Shown: one piece after another, positions 14,901 through 27,997 of the stretch | How positions within the stretch are numbered: the stretch's first letter is position 1 | Layout of the letters: every line of letters starts with the position of its first letter | Assembly: GCA_012295275.1 (NCBI GenBank) | Contig: CM022669.1 | Coordinates: forward strand, 9,164,989 to 9,197,488 | Origin: Chrysomallon squamiferum | Lineage: Eukaryota; Mollusca; Gastropoda; Neomphalida; Peltospiridae | DNA length: 32,500 nt | Reading direction: 5' to 3' | Program-made: the position numbers and the translations under genes | Notes under the pieces: generated by a model | Seen by the model: only the letters and a program-made list of their open reading frames with translations | What the model was told of the DNA's origin: nothing | The model's database searches: none

Positions 14901-15380
14901 TAGTAGTAGTAGTAGTAGTAAAGTGCGAATGATCATGACGATAATGATATCCATGATGGCAACAACTCTAATGTGAAGACAACTCTTCTGTTCTACTACT
15001 GTGAAAAAAAATATATTCAGTCTGTTGCTTATTGCAATTTTTTTTTTTTTTTTAAATATGTCATTGTTTATATTGCATTGCATGCCGTAATTTTTAACGT
15101 CATTATTACTTAAACTATTTGACAAAGATAAATATTTTATTTCATAGGTATGTACGTACCAGTCACAGAGACAGGAACTATTGTTGTCGATGGAATTTTT
15201 GCTTCAAATTATGGGTTTAAGGACCACGGTTTTGAACATTTCATCCTCTCTCCTTTCCGCTTGTTTCCATGGCTACTGAAACCTTGGCAAGAAGACGGAT
15301 CTAGTCCAGTAATAGAAGGAATGAGATATATAGGTGGCTTTTTTATTCCTGGCAATTTCGACTCATTGCCAAGTTTATAA
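10535..15380 (+). CDS. HogB: tandem paralogue of HogA
   Basis: Seven exons join as 10535-10577, 11049-11084, 11512-11537, 12132-12354, 13358-13529, 14543-14649, 15148-15380. They total 840 nt (279 residues plus TAA), with the same phases as HogA and all introns GT-AG. Signal peptide MNVLPVCFITLLFA, then a propeptide ending G-R-K-R (31-34), an eight-cysteine segment (35-80) and the Hint domain from Cys81. Key positions match HogA: Lys125 in place of the Hedgehog Asp, S-D-D-H at 148-151, Asn in A-S-N-Y. Two differences matter. The residue before the Hint cysteine is Ser (S-S-C-F) instead of Gly, and the cysteine-rich segment is acidic (about 8 acidic, 4 basic residues) where that of HogA is basic (about 4 and 6). 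The gene sits in the right-hand unit of the duplication. Confidence 0.85.
10642..11048. other. HogB intron 1, non-repeat part
   Basis: Aligns with HogA intron 1 (TAAAATATGGACTGCC, ATTAATATTACGTTTT, TGTATTGTCATTAATATTC). It keeps the sequence up to exon 2 almost unchanged, with small deletions in the left half. Confidence 0.7.
11049..11084 (+). CDS. HogB exon 2: propeptide
   Basis: Acceptor TTTTAG, donor GTTAGT, phase 1-1. Encodes G-T-V-Q-D-N-K-R-F-R-K-S, one residue different from HogA. Confidence 0.7.
11311..11460. repeat. (CT)n-(GT)n-(TA)n-(GT)n compound repeat, HogB intron 2
   Basis: CT repeats (11311-11363), then GT, then a TATATGTG stretch and a second GT block to 11460. HogA has only a longer CT tract, so the GT part is new in HogB or lost in HogA. 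Confidence 0.9.
11512..11537 (+). CDS. HogB exon 3: dibasic site with Gly
   Basis: Acceptor TTTATTTCAG, donor GTTTGT. Encodes A-R-L-I-G-R-K-R-S, three bases shorter than in HogA. The dibasic K-R is kept but the P4 Arg of furin is Gly. Gly before basic residues is the classic amidation signal for the peptide upstream (inference). Confidence 0.75.
11605..11956. repeat. (CTA)n and (GT)n repeats, HogB intron 3
   Basis: CTA/ACT trinucleotides at 11609-11706 and GT runs at about 11876-11910 and 11930-11945. HogA has only a few ACT units at the same place. The minus-strand Val/His/Thr ORF is an artefact. Confidence 0.9.
12132..12354 (+). CDS. HogB exon 4: eight-cysteine peptide and Hint N-terminus
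   Basis: Acceptor TTATTATCAG, donor GTGAGT; 223 bases, the same length as in HogA. The cysteine pattern C-x-C-x13-C-x-C-x-C-x9-C-C-x2-C is exactly kept, but only about 7 of some 32 other aligned positions match HogA. Codon 46 is the Hint Cys in S-S-C-F-H-G-D-S-E-V. Confidence 0.85.
12505..12690. repeat. 22-bp minisatellite, HogB intron 4
   Basis: Degenerate copies of the CAGAATGTTTGTGGACGTA unit seen in HogA intron 4, fewer and less regular. Confidence 0.75.
12708..13020. repeat. 38-bp minisatellite, HogB intron 4
   Basis: About eight copies of a unit resembling CTATGTTGATAGTTCTTTGT followed by TATATGAGTGATATTAAC. It is orthologous to the HogA array but shorter and with its own variant (GATATTAACCT), so each array has turned over separately. 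Confidence 0.85.
13021..13357. other. HogB intron 4, right part with A-rich tract
   Basis: Contains an A-rich AAAT/AAAAT tract (13235-13302) that HogA lacks between its array and exon 5, possibly the tail of a small retroinsertion. The last 40 bases before exon 5 (ATCACGTGTGATTTATTTTT) match HogA. Confidence 0.6.
13358..13529 (+). CDS. HogB exon 5: Hint core
   Basis: Acceptor TTTTTAAG, donor GTAAAT; residues 110-167. Same K-T-F-L-K-R and L-S-D-D-H motifs as HogA, with one residue change (Asp to Asn after F-V-S). Confidence 0.88.
13602..13902. repeat. Insertion of about 300 bp in HogB intron 5 with a 24-bp triple repeat
   Basis: HogA goes straight from ATTATAAACTC to TCCTGAGTTCTTC; HogB has this block between. 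It contains three tandem copies of GTACTGAGGTAGTGTGTGGT plus CTCT (13803-13875). No transposon ends are obvious. Confidence 0.6.
13903..14542. other. HogB intron 5, remainder
   Basis: Aligns with HogA intron 5 (CTACCTGCCGTCCAT, CACAGCACGTGGTCAGTTGA and others). No coding conservation is visible. Confidence 0.7.
14543..14649 (+). CDS. HogB exon 6: Hint beta-strand segment
   Basis: Acceptor TTTTCACAG, donor GTATAG; 107 bases. Three residues differ from HogA (Phe to Leu, Ile to Val, Asp to Glu). Both extra cysteines are kept. Confidence 0.85.
14657..14925. repeat. (TAG)n array in HogB intron 6
   Basis: TAG/GTA trinucleotides starting seven bases inside the intron, as in HogA, but about 100 bases shorter. 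Ser and Leu ORFs across it are artefacts. Confidence 0.95.
15148..15380 (+). CDS. HogB exon 7: Hint C-terminus and tail
   Basis: Acceptor TTTCATAG; 233 bases ending in TAA. Same blocks as HogA with eight residue changes, among them Ile to Lys and Asp to Gly next to the conserved His (F-K-D-H-G), and Leu-Leu to Phe-Phe near the C-terminus. Confidence 0.88.
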
Positions 15381-15431
15381 TCTTGGTTTTTATTTTTTTA
15401 GGTATGTCTTGATAATGATGAAGAGATACGA

Positions 15432-15437
15432 AATAAA
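15432..15437 (+). terminator. Polyadenylation signal AATAAA, HogB
   Basis: AATAAA about 52 bases after the HogB stop codon, in the same context as in HogA (ATACGAAATAAAACAGATAT). Confidence 0.6.
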
Positions 15438-15660
15438 ACAGATATCTGAGAAAGTCATCCGTTTCGCCATTAATGTTTCACTGAATGAGAGAAAAATAAG
15501 TTCAAATTTACATTTAGTTTCACATTTAGAGTCGGTGAGGTCTTCAGTTATATGAAGTCCTAATGCCTCACCTCTTCTTTTTTTTTTAAATTAGCCAAGC
15601 TGGTCTTGGAAAACATGTTTTGTAATTATTTAATAGCAAAGTGAACTTTTAAAATGATTT

Positions 15661-16180
15661 TTAACGACGGTGATTGTGTCAGGTAAAAATAAGTATAAAA
15701 GCCCAATCTATAATGTTCTTGAGGCCCTGTTTATCTTGTTTCTAAATCCGGCACAGGTCAGAGGTGAAAACAGAATACGTTAAATATTAATTTAAAACAC
15801 GCATTTTATGTGTGTGTATGTCATTGTTTGTGTGAGCGTATGTTTTATTTGTGCGTGTGTATCATTGCATTTGCTTTGTACGTGTATGGGCGTATGTGTG
15901 TGTGTGTGAGCATGTGTTTTATTTGTGCGTGTGTATCATTGCATTTGCTTTGTACGTGTATGTGCGCGCGTGTGTGTATGTATGTTTTGAAAATATTTAT
16001 CTCCGTCAATATTTGGCATAGACTTAACACAGTACCTTTAACCATTAAAAAAGAAAACAGTTTCAGTATTTGTAAACGTCCTGACAATCATTCCTTTCTG
16101 ACCCTGTGACAGTGACCGTTATTCTGTTTCCTTACAGTATATCTTGAATTCAGCTAAATATTCTGCAAATATAATAGTAT
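15661..16180. other. Intergenic, with a 74-bp tandem duplication
   Basis: Beyond the end of the duplicated unit. About 50 bases at 15841-15890 (TGTTTTATTTGTGCGTGTGT and on) recur at 15915-15964. No exon is seen. Confidence 0.7.
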
Positions 16181-16184
16181 TTTA

Positions 16185-16185
<1 letters not shown>

Positions 16186-16236
<51 letters not shown>
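16186..16236. repeat. (TTA)n microsatellite
   Basis: Pure TTA run. It abuts the possible dispersed-repeat fragment on its right. Confidence 0.95.
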
Positions 16237-16238
<2 letters not shown>

Positions 16239-16310
16239 ATTACCATATTTATATAGCATCCTTTCCATACTAAGTAAGTTCGAGGGTCCTTTACAGTGTA
16301 AACTGGCAAA
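16237..16310. mobile_element. Possible dispersed repeat fragment
   Basis: TTTATATAGCATCCTTTCCA, then ATACTAAGTAAG and CCTTTACAGTG, resembles a motif I recall as common in marine animal genomes (TTATATAGCGCCTTTC, then GCTTTACA). The element class is not known to me and the match is from memory. Confidence 0.3.
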
Positions 16311-16620
16311 CTAAAATAAAAAGACATTGACATAAACACATTAAAATAAATGTAAACGTAATGGTGAACAAATAAAAATAAAATGAGTCACATTTAAAAA
16401 CCTTTTTTAAGATCGTTAATAGACTATACATTCACAAAGTAGATTTACGAAAAATTTATCTTTAACAGTGTTTTGAATGTAGCTATTCTTTCTGCCTCCC
16501 CGATGTTACAAACTTGATGCTGCATTTTTCACATGTATCTTCCTTATGCTTTTATTTTTGAATTATTTTATTTTATTTTACTTTAGTTGATATCAAGGTA
16601 CATGACAGATATAAATGCTG
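16311..16620. other. AT-rich intergenic sequence
   Basis: No gene, repeat array or structured element is seen. Confidence 0.6.
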
Positions 16621-16624
16621 AGTG

Positions 16625-16657
<33 letters not shown>

Positions 16658-16691
16658 AACAACAACAACAACAACAACTCCTAATAATAAT

Positions 16692-16774
<83 letters not shown>

Positions 16775-16795
16775 GAAGAAGAAGAAGAAGAAGTT
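16625..16795. repeat. Poly(A)-(CAA)n-(GAA)n compound repeat
   Basis: About 30 A residues, then CAA repeats for about 115 bases with a short TAA part, ending in GAA repeats. It reads as poly-Gln/Thr/Leu in the three frames, an artefact. Confidence 0.95.
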
Positions 16796-17017
16796 CGTTG
16801 ATGAAGGAAGCATAATTCCAGCAGTAATCAGATGAAAAATATATTTTGTGAATTTGGACAAACTTGCAGAGAAATACTGTTATTTTGTTAATATATATAT
16901 ATTTTTTTGCATTTTTATTTTTATTTTATTTTATTATTTTTTTGTTTCAGCAGACTGTGTTATAATAAACGATAAAACTGTTGATAATGTTGAAAAGCTG
17001 ATATGTATACACCCCCC

Positions 17018-17056
17018 GACACACACACACACACACACACAGATAGATAGATAGAT
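17018..17056. repeat. (CA)n/(GATA)n
   Basis: Short CA run followed by GATA repeats. Confidence 0.85.
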
Positions 17057-17242
17057 TTAGATAAAAATTATGTGCACACTCACATACGCTCAACGTGACA
17101 TACTGCATGTAACAAAGTCACAAATCCAGCAATAAACGATTTATCAGAAAAAATTTCAGTACAACTCGAAAGTTTCTGAATTCGTTTTTGTCACAAATAT
17201 TTTTGTATTTATTTTTCTTTCTTTTCTTTTTTCTTCTTTCTT

Positions 17243-17245
<3 letters not shown>

Positions 17246-17321
<76 letters not shown>
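17246..17321. repeat. (GA)n microsatellite
   Basis: Pure GA dinucleotide preceded by a pyrimidine-rich stretch, a purine/pyrimidine strand switch. Confidence 0.95.
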
Positions 17322-17323
<2 letters not shown>

Positions 17324-18360
17324 AAAATTAAACTGATTAAAAAACTCAATGAGATGCTGCTTATAATTAGGTAAAACCTGTTGAATATCCTATTAAATAA
17401 TTTTATTCAAACAAACCAAAATTAAATGCATTGTTAAGTTTGTTTTGTTGTTGTTATTTATTTTTTATTTTCTGTTTTGTTGTTCTTGTTGTTATTTTTC
17501 GATGGAGTTTCCACTAGAATATTTTTTTTTACATTGACCACAGACGATACCGACGAAGAAAGACAACACTTACTTCAAGTGTTTGAACGATACATGTTTT
17601 CGGAAACAGAGATCTTTTGCTAAAAGAAAAATTTTAACCAGTCTGAGTGGGAGCAATCACAGCACAGTTTGCACTGACACATAAACACTTATCTTGACTG
17701 GTGAACACCTCAGTGCAATGTTAGATTACAACAAAGTTATTAAAGTCTACAAAAAGAGAGACTCAGTGTTATACGGTTTAGTGTTTACACACGAAAAAGT
17801 CAAAGTTTATTACATTATTAGATGTGCTGACACTTCTAAGATTTCTTCTTTTTGTCTGCTGTATTTCAGAACTGCTTACATTTCTCTGTGTGTTCAAAGA
17901 AGGAGTGAAACACTAAAGTATTAATTTTTGTCACAAAACAGTGACATAATGTAGTCTAGGAAATAAATCTTTAAACTTAGTAAATACTCAAAAGTTTAGT
18001 ACATTAAACACGTGAATAAACTGAGAGCGTAATAGGAAAGATTTCCCAAACGTATTGAATAATAATAATAATAATAATTTCTACTGTGTTTTTTTCATCA
18101 GTTTTTCCCACTTTTCCTTTAAACAAGGGCTTAACTGTGTGGAGATACCGAAAATATCCCCAGTATTTAACTTAGTCATTATAGATGAAAATACGGTTTC
18201 TTGATAAAGGAAAAACAATGTCCAAGAGAAAGCAGAAACCTTAAATAGATTTAAAAAAAAAATAGTAGTTTACAGTAACAATCTAAGTTTACGGTCTCGC
18301 TCATTAATTTTCACAATTTGACAAATTTTTCTCTTTACCCACGTCTGTATTCGTTTGTGA
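17322..18360. other. Intergenic, no gene seen
   Basis: AT-rich with small TTG/TTA and AAT runs. A 76-codon frame at 17694-17924 has no motif I recognise, no flanking repeat and ordinary AT-rich codon content; I do not call it. Confidence 0.6.
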
Positions 18361-18365
18361 TAGAG

Positions 18366-18421
18366 GTCCTTAAATAAATAAATAAATAAATAAAATAAAA
18401 TAAAATAAAATAAAATAAAAT
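18366..18421. repeat. (TAAA)n/(TAAAA)n
   Basis: Tetranucleotide shifting to pentanucleotide A-rich repeats. Confidence 0.9.
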
Positions 18422-19430
18422 ATATGTTAACTAAATGAAAAACTTTGTCTAATATACGGTTTTGTTGTCATCGCCAAACTGTTTTGATTTTCCCCAATCT
18501 AACAGTTCGTGTACCGTAATTATGTTAGCAAAGACCTCGTGTTCTTCGTCACAGTTCAAATTAGAAAATACTGACGACTCTGAATGTGTTCTGTGTTATA
18601 ACACTTGTCACAGTCAGACAATACATCAACCTGTGTACAGTAGTCTCTGTGTTTACCAGACACATCATTCTTACTAGCTTATTTGTTTCTTTTTTTTTTT
18701 TTTTTTTTCTTTGTTTTGTTTAGTTTATTTATTTATGTATTCCTTTTTAATTATTTATGTGTTTATTTATTTGTTTGTTTGTTTGTTCATTTTATTCATT
18801 TGTCTATTTGTTGTTGTTTTTTTAATTGTTTGTTTAATTAGTTAGTAATTACTGTTTGCGATTATTTTTATTTTAATATATTGACGTATTTGTCAAAACA
18901 ATATAATAAAAATTAATAATAATAATAATAATAATGATAATGAAAGTTATAATAATATAATATTAAAATACTACTACAAATAATAATAATAATAATAATA
19001 TGAACCCAAACTTTTCTTAATTTTTGAATCTTTTTTACTTCTTTTTTTTTCTCTTCCAAGTCGATTCTCTCTCTCTGCTGCAAATTGAAAATCATAAAAC
19101 ATTACCGCTATTTGAAAAAGAAAATATTTTCCTGTCTGGTTTGTAAAGAGAGAATACTTTTAAACCAAATCGATGTGTATAAACCAAATAACATGCACTT
19201 TCGCTTGGTTATTGCGTTCTCGGATTCCTGAAAAAAAAAAAAAAATCATTTCATTCGAAATGTTTGGTAGTTTTCTTCTGCAATTCAGTTTTAATATAAT
19301 TTTTTTTTTTTTCTACTTCTTGTGTTTTTCAATTTTAAAAAACATTTTTTTTTTTTCTTCACGGCTGATTAAAGATTGAGTTTAGAAGAGAATCCATTAA
19401 ATGTTTTGAACTTCGTATTGAGTAGGTTAG
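18422..19430. other. Intergenic, T-rich and (AAT)n tracts
   Basis: Poly(T) at about 18690-18708, TTTG/TTTA repeats to about 18790, AAT runs at about 18910-19000. No exon is supported. Confidence 0.65.
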
Positions 19431-19435
19431 TGATT

Positions 19436-19560
19436 GCGTCGCGTGACGAAACTATGACTGGAATGTGTTACGAAGCAGACATCAATACGTGACGTAATAA
19501 GCTGACAGAACCAGCGTCACGTGATCTTGATGTTATACATGTCTCTGACGTATTCGTGTC
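19436..19560. promoter_or_regulatory. Cluster of CRE-like and E-box words
   Basis: GCGTGACGAA, ACGTGACGTAATA, GCGTCACGTGATC and CTGACGTATTC fall within about 120 bases of otherwise AT-rich sequence. CRE half-sites (TGACG) and a CACGTG E-box are binding words for bZIP and bHLH factors. There is no gene nearby, so the role is a guess. Confidence 0.25.
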
Positions 19561-19657
19561 AACATTTTAAATGTGAACTTTTAAAAAACTACATTCACTT
19601 CATCGTTGACAGTTAAACAGTCCAGTTTTCATCGCCAGAATTCGAAGGTAGAGGATA

Positions 19658-19695
<38 letters not shown>

Positions 19696-21540
19696 AGCCA
19701 GAACATTTCATTTCAACCGGAATAATTTCTCTAAATATTTCTTTTAAATCATTTGAAATCACTCAGATATTTTTCTAATCTAGAAAATTCTGTGCTAGTT
19801 ATTTTTTTTTTTCACTTTGGATTGTAACCATACAGGATACAAAAATACCTTGTTTTTTTATTTTTATTTTTTTATTATTTTTATTTTTTTTTTCTTTATT
19901 TTATTGCATCAATTTTTATGTGAATCAAATATTTCCTATGATCCTTGGATGAAATACTTTTAACATTCTGGTAAAGTGTATCAAATCTTAAAGTAGTTAA
20001 TGGGATTATTCAAGTGAGCTTTTTTCTGACTTCTGTAATAAAAATTGCACCGACTGAATCACTATCTGAAGAGCATTCTATTTGAATTTATGGTTTTTTT
20101 GTTTGTTTGTTTGTTGTTGTAGTTGCTTTTTTTTGTGTGTGTGTGTTTGTTTTTTTTTGTTGTTTTTGTGTCTATTTTTATTGTTTTTGTGACGGCTTTT
20201 TCATTGTTGTTTTTCGGCATCGCAGAAATACTAGAGTCAAACGTTACATTATTGTGAATATTCAATAACATTAAAATGAAATGAGAGTCAGTGGGATTAG
20301 GCTCCGTGAACAAATGATTAACAAAACTGCAAATGAGTGTTACTAAAACTGTGTGCTGTTATTGATTCACAGATCTGTCTAATTATTTTGTAGCAGAACA
20401 GCACAAAACCTGGATGAATAGGAATATCACATCAAACAAATATTTGCATGAAGTGTGACATTAAGCACAATTTACTTTTTCTATTTAAAATCAAATTCAT
20501 GTCCATCTAGTTCAGATTTACACACTTCCTACTGGGGTTTTTTTTTCTGTTTAATTTTTATATTTATCTTCACAGAACGTATCCTGTGTGTTGGTGAAAA
20601 AAAGGCAAAGCTCTTTAACAGTATCAATTGTTTGTTAGAAATAAAAATAAAAACAGACTACAAACAACACACAAGAATAACGGAGCTGTGTCTACACGCA
20701 AGAATATCACTATGTTTTATGTCTGAGTGACTAGACTGACTAATCATTGCTGTCAAAACAAAACGAGTCGTACAACTCTCACTTCAACAACAGATACCTC
20801 GTTATCCTCTGAAGCTAATCTCTCTTGCTCACACATATACATCACTGGCAATTGTGTAATAAAAGTGTTTTATTATCCTGTTAAATGAAGCAATTGATCG
20901 TGTGAACGTGGAGCTGAAAACAAATTGAGTCTGGAAGACATGGCGCACTCTCTCTCTCTCCTTCAAACTTCCGACAGTTCGGCCGCCCTCACTCTCTCTC
21001 TCTCACAACCATCTGACACGAGTAGCTCAATAGATACTCCATTTTCCAATCCTGCCGTTTTTAATTACATCTTATCAAGGAGAATAAGGCTGTACACCAT
21101 TCGTGACAGATATGCAGTGAAATCAAATTAAATCTTTGTGAGGGTTCGCGCAAGGTAATAGATATCAATCAAAAAAAGTTGCAAGATTTTGGCACAAGGC
21201 CACGATCTGTGGCGAGCAGGAAGAACAGTTCACAAACGCGCGATGTGAAGTGGATGGCGTCATCTGTAATTGAGAAAGACAAAATTTGGAGAAATTATTG
21301 TGAAGGATAAAAAAAAAAAAAAAAAAAATTTAAAAAAAAATAAAATTGGTAAAGTGAGTTTGTTAAAAAAAAAAAAAACAGTGAAATTCTATCAAACGGA
21401 TAAATGATTGTAAAAAATATATGACTTTTATTTTAATTGATTATTCTTTTCTTTTTTTTTCTTGTTTTTCTTATTATTTTTATTATCGTTTTCTATTTTG
21501 TTTTAGTTTGGTATTTTTGGTGTTTTTTTGTTTGTTTATT
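19561..21540. other. Intergenic, homopolymer-rich
   Basis: Poly(T) at 19661-19694, T-rich tracts at 19802-19900 and 20094-20180, poly(A) tracts near 21310 and 21366. A 63-codon frame at 20940-21131 starts with a Ser/Leu-rich CT repeat and has no known domain. ATTTTGGCACAAGGCC at 21186-21201 resembles a repeat I associate with cephalopods, but too little is present to call it. Confidence 0.55.
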
Positions 21541-21545
21541 AGTTT

Positions 21546-21555
21546 ATTTTATTTT

Positions 21556-21606
<51 letters not shown>

Positions 21607-21630
21607 TATATTTATTTATTTATTTATTTT
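21546..21630. repeat. (TTTA)n microsatellite
   Basis: TTTA tetranucleotides followed by a T run. Confidence 0.95.
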
Positions 21631-22117
21631 TTTTTTTTTCTTTGATATTATTATTTTTGGGAAGATAGATAGAGATGTACGTCGATTTACTTTTATACTT
21701 TATCTTTCACTGGGATGTCTTCTTATATTCAGAATTAGTGAGAGGAAAAACCGTGTGTTATGAGATAAAAGCGTTTTCAAAATGTTCAGATGATCACTAG
21801 ACTGTGTAGAATTGTCACAAACATTCACGTCAATCCAAATGCTCCATCCGAGTTACCTCCCTTCCCTCATAATTACAATGTTTATTCAGTGTAGCTGTCT
21901 GGTGTCTTCTCTTTTTCTTTTTGTCTTTCTTCTGTTTTTGTTTACTGATAATGAGTATTTCTGTACGAATGTGTGTTTGTCTGTGTGCCTGTGTCAGTAT
22001 GTTTGTATATACGTGTGGGTGTACGTATATACGTACATGCACTAAATTCAGAAACGGACCTAATTCAATGGGTCTTTACATCCTCTACTGCCATCATTCC
22101 TCAACATGCAAACGGAC

Positions 22118-22750
22118 AGAACCTTTAAACAGTCTCACGTTGTCAGTTCACATATTAAATATTTAAACAGTCTTACTTTGTAGTTCACGTATTAAACCTT
22201 TAAACAGTCTCACGCTGTCAGTTCACATATTAAACCTTTAAACAGTCTCACGCTGTCAATTCACATATTAAACCTTTAAACAGTCTCACGCTGTCAGTTC
22301 ACATATTAAACCTTTAATCTGTCTCATGCTGTCAGTTCTCATATTAAATATTTAAACAGTCTCACGTTGTCAGTTCACGATTTAAATATTTAAAGTATCA
22401 CGCTGTCAGTTCACATATCAAACCTTTAAACAGTCTCACGTTGTCAGTTCACATATTAAATATTTAAAGTATCACGCTGTCAGTTCACAGATTAAATATT
22501 TAAACAGTCTCACACTGTCAGTTCACATGTTAAACATTTCAAGAGTCTTACACTGTCAGTTCACATACTAAATATTTGAACAGTCTCACACTGTCATTTG
22601 ACATTAAATATTTAAACAGTCTCACGCTGTCAGTTCACGTATTAAATATTTAAACAGTCTCACCCTGTCAGTTCACATATTAAATATTTAAACAGTCTCA
22701 CGCTGTCAATTCACATATTATTAAATATTTAAACAGTCTCACGCTGCCAT
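22118..22750. repeat. 38-bp minisatellite
   Basis: About 16 tandem copies of a unit reading ACAGTCTCACGCTGTCAGTT then CACATATTAAATATTTAA, with variants (ACCTTTAA, shorter AAAGTATCACG copies). Same period as the Hog intron 4 arrays but with only weak sequence similarity. Units touch directly, with no spacers, so it is not CRISPR-like. Confidence 0.92.
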
Positions 22751-23845
<1,095 letters not shown>

Positions 23846-24144
23846 CAAATGGATATACGTGTGTGGAAAAAAAATGCTGAATTATGAAACTAAAACGAAA
23901 GAGGAAAAATATTTAAATAAATACAAAACTTTTCTAACGAAATTCAATATATGTTTTTTTTGTTCGTTCCATGCAGACTGTTTGTTCAGGTTAAACATTT
24001 GTTCCAGAAATTCTGTCATTAACAAACAGATGCTCTGTTCTTGTCAGATTTGTATTATGCTGTATAAATACTCTTTATATTTGACTCGCGAATGTTGCGT
24101 GTTGAAATATTTAATAAATATGTGTAATAAATGAGATATTTAAA

Positions 24145-24147
<3 letters not shown>

Positions 24148-24236
<89 letters not shown>
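24148..24236. repeat. (CT)n microsatellite
   Basis: Pure CT run followed by TTTATCTGTCTGTGTGTA. Confidence 0.95.
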
Positions 24237-24239
<3 letters not shown>

Positions 24240-25090
24240 ATCTGTCTGTGTGTATCACTCTCATATATATTTAAAATAGCGTTATGCAAATAATACAAGT
24301 CTCTGATTCAGTATATAATTGTACATTTTCCTTTTCTTTTCTTTAGTCTAATAATTTACATGTGATGGGAATTAAACTATATATCATTAGCATCATCGTA
24401 ATCACCATCATGATGATCATTATCATTAATATTATCATAATAAACATAATTATCATTATCATTAATACCATCTTCATCACGTACCACTGGGATTATCAGT
24501 TAGACAATTTATTAAATCTCATTACGTTATTTGCGCCAAACCAACAAACACAGAACACATATAGATATTCACACTCATATTTCTGTCTCATTATCTCCAA
24601 TTTCTGTTTCTCTGGGCTATGAAAAAACAAACATAAAAGTACTGAGGTATACATAACGACGCATCAATATGGACGAACGTATTAATAGACATTTGATCAA
24701 CAACTCGATCGATGATTCGAACTGGAGAGGTAATTGATGAACACTGTCACGGTTATTACTTTCACGCGCGCCTGGGACTCTGTCGGGTTGAACAGGATCC
24801 CCAACACCTGTTTAATTCTAGAGCTTTAATCGCTTACCTGAAGCATTAATTGTACATCTGTGCACGTGTTTCGTTCCTTTCATCTCGGGAGATGTCTGAC
24901 AAAGCCATTCCTTTGGAGAACGAGTCACGTGACAGATGTAGGTAGCAAGATAAGAGCAGGTTAGAGAAAAACAGAGCGATAAATACAGGAGTGAAATCTG
25001 GCGTAGTTTTCTTGTTGTTGTTTTTTTTTTCTTCATATTTTCGTTTCTCTTAGTTTATCTTGTCCAAAATGTATCAAACGTTATCTAATG
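24237..25090. other. Intergenic with a GC-richer island
   Basis: 24400-24480 is ATT/ATC-rich. About 24700-24960 is richer in CpG than its surroundings and holds the perfect palindrome GTCACGTGAC at 24924-24933. No exon is supported, though an ATG frame at 24669 runs 20 codons to a GTAATT. Confidence 0.5.
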
Positions 25091-25164
25091 TTATACATAT
25101 ATATACATACGTATATACATCCATATATATATATATATGTATACATGTATGTGTATATGTATAC

Positions 25165-25207
<43 letters not shown>

Positions 25208-25348
25208 TACATATACACACATACACACGCACAAAAACACACACACATACATATATAAATAACTGATGTGTAATATAGACATACAGACAGAAACACTCAC
25301 ATTGCTATAAATATATGTATACACAAATATACATGTGTGTATTGTGTC

Positions 25349-25385
<37 letters not shown>
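25091..25385. repeat. (TA)n/(CA)n/(TG)n compound repeats
   Basis: Alternating ATAC, TATA and CACA runs with two pure TA blocks (about 25170-25193 and 25360-25385). Tyr/Ile/Cys ORFs on both strands are artefacts. Confidence 0.9.
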
Positions 25386-25877
25386 GCTCATAAAAAGCTG
25401 TAAGATAATTAAACTCGGCGTGCAGACACCACGTGACAGATCTAGAGTTACACGTGATATATATCAAACATTTCACCTATTCTAAAACGTATCTAAAACA
25501 GTGTAATATATATTCATGAAATGTTAAACATTATGATAATTGCGTATTTTATATTTTATAACATGCCATAGATTAATTCGCTGGCATTTGTAATGTCTAT
25601 GTAAATAGCGCTATAAAATGTAGATAAAATGTAGATAAAACGTAGACAGAGTTGACACCAAAGGGATGGAGAGGAATAGAATAACCTTCATTTTTATCTC
25701 TTCCATTCTTCAGTTCTGTAAACGTTAACATTGTGATACGTAAAATTAATTCAGCTGATAGCATTTTTATTCTTCTATCTCTTTATCAGTCTGTTCCTTT
25801 ATCTACAACAAATTGTAAATAAACCAGATTATTAGTTTATAAATTATAATGATATCTATTAAATCAAGTAAAATAAT
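25386..25877. other. Intergenic, no gene seen
   Basis: AT-rich; two CACGTGA words at 25432 and 25451 and three degenerate copies of AAAATGTAGAT at 25615-25645. Confidence 0.55.
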
Positions 25878-25959
<82 letters not shown>

Positions 25960-26292
25960 GTAGTAGTAGTAGTAATCATAGTAGTAGTAGTACCACCAGC
26001 AGTAGTAATAATAGTAGCAAAAGTTACAGTAGTATTAGTAATAACAATTGTATAGTAATAGTAGTAATGATGTTGGTGGTAACAGTAGTAATAGTAATGA
26101 TAATAATTATTATATATATAGTAATAGTAGCAGTAGTTGTAGCAGTAGTAGTAGTAGTAATAATAGTAGTAAACGTAATACTACTAGTAGTAGTAATAGT
26201 CATAGTAATAATAGTGGTAATAATACCAGCACTAGTAATAATAGTAGTATAAGTAATAGTAGTAGTAGTAGTAGTAGTAATAGTAGTAATAA

Positions 26293-26345
<53 letters not shown>

Positions 26346-26375
26346 ATAGTAGTAGTAGTAGTAATATTTCTTAGT
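25878..26375. repeat. (CT)n-(TAG)n compound array
   Basis: CT run (25878-25958) directly followed by about 415 bases of TAG/GTA trinucleotides with variants. The trinucleotide part is the same type as the Hog intron 6 arrays. Poly-Ser/Val/Tyr ORFs are artefacts. Confidence 0.95.

Positions 26376-27961
<1,586 letters not shown>

Positions 27962-27997
<36 letters not shown>

Noticed and set aside
16583-16861. Poly-Gln/Thr frame and poly-Leu/Phe frame
   Set aside because: Encoded by poly(A) and (CAA)n; no flanking coding sequence.
17694-17924. 76-codon frame
   Set aside because: Not repeat-derived, but no domain, splice or conservation support.
20940-21131. 63-codon frame starting M-A-H-S-L-S-L-L
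   Set aside because: The start is partly a CT repeat; no motif, no splice support, no paralogue in the window.
21186-21201. ATTTTGGCACAAGGCC as a cephalopod repeat
   Set aside because: It resembles the start of a repeat I remember from cephalopods, but the rest of that repeat is missing and no other copy is seen, so it cannot fix the host.
22118-22750. CRISPR-like regular repeats
   Set aside because: Units are contiguous at about 38 bp with no unique spacers, and the genome is eukaryotic. It is a minisatellite. The same applies to 4232-4720.
24669-24729. 20-codon frame ending at a GTAATT donor-like site
   Set aside because: Hydrophilic, short, no motif and no partner exon; a frame of this size is expected by chance.
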